A stretch of 32,592 nucleotides of DNA from a virus. Shown one piece after another: positions 31,405-32,592 of the stretch. The stretch covers positions 1 through 32,592 of IMG/VR virus record IMGVR_UViG_3300029319_000247, one strand, 5' to 3'. The stretch's first letter is position 1. Each line of letters starts with the position of its first letter. Both the position numbers and the translations under genes were made by a program. Below the pieces are notes generated by a model. That model was given only the letters and a program-made list of their open reading frames with translations, had not been told where the DNA came from and searched no databases.

Positions 31405-31761
31405 ATGATTATTTTCGTGTTAGACGATGGCGAGACATACACACTGGCAGATCCGGTTGAGGTCGCGGTCACACCAGAGCAACTGACCCGTATTGAATCT
31501 GGTGAGAAGGTTTACCAGGTTGTACCGGACTGGGCCGAGCAGAGCGAGAAACCTGGACCCTTGTGCAACTGTATCCAATGCACGCGCAAGCGGTGGCCCT
31601 ATCAATCAAAGACAGACGCGCCCGCGCCCGAGCACACGCCCGAAGAAGATGCAGAGGACTTCTTTGTGCAAGCCGGGATCGCTGCCGCAGAGGCATTGAA
31701 AGAGATGAAGAGAGACTACACCAAGAGCATCGTGGATGCTCAGAACAAAGGAGGTAAGTGA
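31405..31761 (+). CDS. Small protein with a CxCxxC cluster (118 aa)
   Basis: ATG at 31405 is preceded by GAGGGAGAGTAAA; the longer reading from 31324 has no such site. The first 50 residues are a compact beta-rich domain (MIIFVLDDGETYTLADPVEVAVTPEQLTRIESGEKVYQVVPDW). Then comes 'CNCIQCTRKRWPY' (C-x-C-x2-C), which could bind metal, and an acidic linker and helix (AEDFFVQAGIAAAEALKEMKRDY) with a KGGK end encoded by the next ribosome site. Not recognised as a known family. Confidence 0.8.
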   Translation: MIIFVLDDGETYTLADPVEVAVTPEQLTRIESGEKVYQVVPDWAEQSEKPGPLCNCIQCTRKRWPYQSKTDAPAPEHTPEEDAEDFFVQAGIAAAEALKEMKRDYTKSIVDAQNKGGK

Positions 31762-31976
31762 TGATGAGTAGATACGAGAAAGATTTGAACGAACGAGAAG
31801 AGGCCAACCAACGGTTCGCTTTGGGTAACGATGGCTACCGCTTGTTCAAGGCAGCGCCAGAGTTGTTGGAAGTGATGGAGGATATTCTGAAGTACCAGGT
31901 CAGGAACGATTGGATGGACCTTCCGATTTGGGTTCGCGCTAAGAACGCAGTTGCCAAAGCCAAAGGAGGTGAGTGA
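31761..31976 (+). CDS. Small 'KAAPELLE'-type protein (71 aa)
   Basis: ATG at 31761 (or 31764) overlaps the previous stop behind AAAGGAGGTAAG. The sequence 'GYRLFKAAPELLEVMEDIL' is a motif I recognise from many small phage proteins with an 'AAPELLEAL' helix; their function is unknown. The rest (RNDWMDLPIWVRAKNAVAKAKGGE) is helical, and the KGGE end is formed by the next gene's ribosome site. Confidence 0.8.
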   Translation: MMSRYEKDLNEREEANQRFALGNDGYRLFKAAPELLEVMEDILKYQVRNDWMDLPIWVRAKNAVAKAKGGE

Positions 31977-32176
31977 TGAGTGAAATGGACAACATAAACA
32001 TTGACCCAAGATACGTGAAAGAGTTGTGGCATGCGCTGTTTGCGGTGACACATGCTGTGGAACACTTCGGTCATCAAGAACAAATCAACAGCCTATTCAA
32101 CGATGAGACAAACTTAGGTGCCTATGACTATGCGCGCATGGTTCTAAGAGATTCAGTTGTAAAGAACGAAGAGTAG
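31976..32176 (+). CDS. Small helical protein (66 aa)
   Basis: ATG at 31976 overlaps the previous stop (TGATG) with AAAGGAGGTGAG upstream. The product (MSEMDNINIDPRYVKELWHALFAVTHAVEHFGHQEQINSLFNDETNLGAYDYARMVLRDSVVKNEE) is helical with several His and aromatic residues. No known motif. It is the last gene of this coupled set before a promoter-like gap. Confidence 0.78.
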   Translation: MSEMDNINIDPRYVKELWHALFAVTHAVEHFGHQEQINSLFNDETNLGAYDYARMVLRDSVVKNEE

Positions 32177-32186
32177 CAAAACACCG

Positions 32187-32215
32187 TTGACCTATTATCG
32201 TTCATAGATTAGGCT
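32187..32215 (+). promoter_or_regulatory. Candidate sigma70-type promoter
   Basis: TTGACC (32187-32192) and TAGGCT (32210-32215) are separated by 17 bp in the only sizeable gap of the right-hand train. The -35 box is good (5/6) and the -10 box is weak (3/6). It would start a transcript just before the gene at 32242. Confidence 0.45.
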
Positions 32216-32241
32216 ACAACACACCATACACAGAGGATTAA

Positions 32242-32436
32242 ATGGTTGATATGTGGGAAGATTTTTTAGAGTATGTCCAACACAAAGGCATACCGATGTC
32301 GGACGGCGACTGGTGCTCGGAGGCACTTGCGTTTTCCGGTGGTAATACAGACGTTGCTTGTGTCTTGCTGGACATGGTCAAGAAGAGCCAAGCGATTCAA
32401 AAGGTGGTGATGACCACCAAACCTGCGGAGGCATGA
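32242..32436 (+). CDS. Small unknown protein (64 aa)
   Basis: ATG at 32242 follows AGAGGATTAA. The product (MVDMWEDFLEYVQHKGIPMSDGDWCSEALAFSGGNTDVACVLLDMVKKSQAIQKVVMTTKPAEA) has a helical start, a short Gly/Cys-containing middle and a helical end. It follows a possible promoter and overlaps the next gene by 4 nt. Family not recognised. Confidence 0.75.
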   Translation: MVDMWEDFLEYVQHKGIPMSDGDWCSEALAFSGGNTDVACVLLDMVKKSQAIQKVVMTTKPAEA

Positions 32437-32592
32437 TGGACCTAAGCGATGAACGATTCCACACTCGAACGATCCGATGGTCGAAGTTGATTCGTGACGG
32501 TATCGACCCCAAGGTTGTGCTGGTGGAAGCGCAACGCCAGGGTATGTACAGGCTCGCACGAAGCGCCAATGAGCGCATACGCAAAGACAATG
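32433..32592 (+). CDS. Partial gene at right edge, unknown
   Basis: ATG at 32433 (second ATG at 32436) overlaps the previous stop; GCGGAGGC upstream serves as ribosome site. The visible 53 residues (MMDLSDERFHTRTIRWSKLIRDGIDPKVVLVEAQRQGMYRLARSANERIRKDN) are basic and helical and the frame is still open at the window edge. Function unknown. Confidence 0.7.
   Translation, partial: MMDLSDERFHTRTIRWSKLIRDGIDPKVVLVEAQRQGMYRLARSANERIRKDN

Overview
The window is part of a tailed double-stranded DNA phage genome (Caudoviricetes). It has a large terminase, a portal, an HK97-type major capsid protein, a scaffold-like protein, tandem decoration-type proteins, a beta-propeller-like tail protein, a tRNA and many small overlapping genes with strong Shine-Dalgarno sites. 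The large tail-zone proteins and the lack of an obvious tape-measure protein suggest a short-tailed (podovirus-like) virion. The run of tiny Lys/Arg/Trp-rich proteins after the portal is a style I associate with aquatic phages. The host cannot be named from the sequence. No polymerase, integrase, lysis or other replication gene is recognisable here.

Layout. (1) 1-11971, leftward: major capsid protein, two paralogous decoration-type proteins each followed by an intrinsic terminator, a large adaptor-like virion protein, a small protein, a beta-propeller-like protein, two related appendage-like proteins, an Ala-rich membrane-anchored protein and the start of one more gene. (2) 11972-12179: divergent control region. 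(3) 12180-18879, rightward: large terminase, portal, small basic proteins, a zinc-ribbon protein, an acidic Pro/Ala protein and a coiled-coil scaffold-like protein, closed by a two-way terminator. (4) 18937-25141, leftward: a beta-rich decoration-like protein, a large internal-virion-like protein, a small Gly-rich protein, a tandem DUF2589-type pair, tRNA-Asn, an FmdB-type zinc ribbon, a conserved phage protein and a ribbon-helix-helix protein. A single rightward CxxCxxCC gene (23937-24281) lies inside this run. (5) 25142-27985: two non-coding, repeat- and hairpin-rich stretches around one isolated gene of unknown function. This is the most likely replication/control centre. (6) 27986-32592, rightward: a train of at least 14 small unknown genes, mostly coupled by 1-4 nt overlaps, typical of phage early or accessory genes.

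How it works together: blocks 1-4 build the virion. Portal, terminase and scaffold are made from the rightward block and capsid and decoration proteins from the leftward block, so head assembly needs both divergent transcripts. Block 5 looks regulatory or origin-like. It holds a 10-bp repeat (GTGTAACCAC) in four perfect copies, several palindromes, and a candidate structured RNA with its own promoter-like and terminator-like sequences. Block 6 probably serves early takeover or regulation, but no individual function can be assigned.
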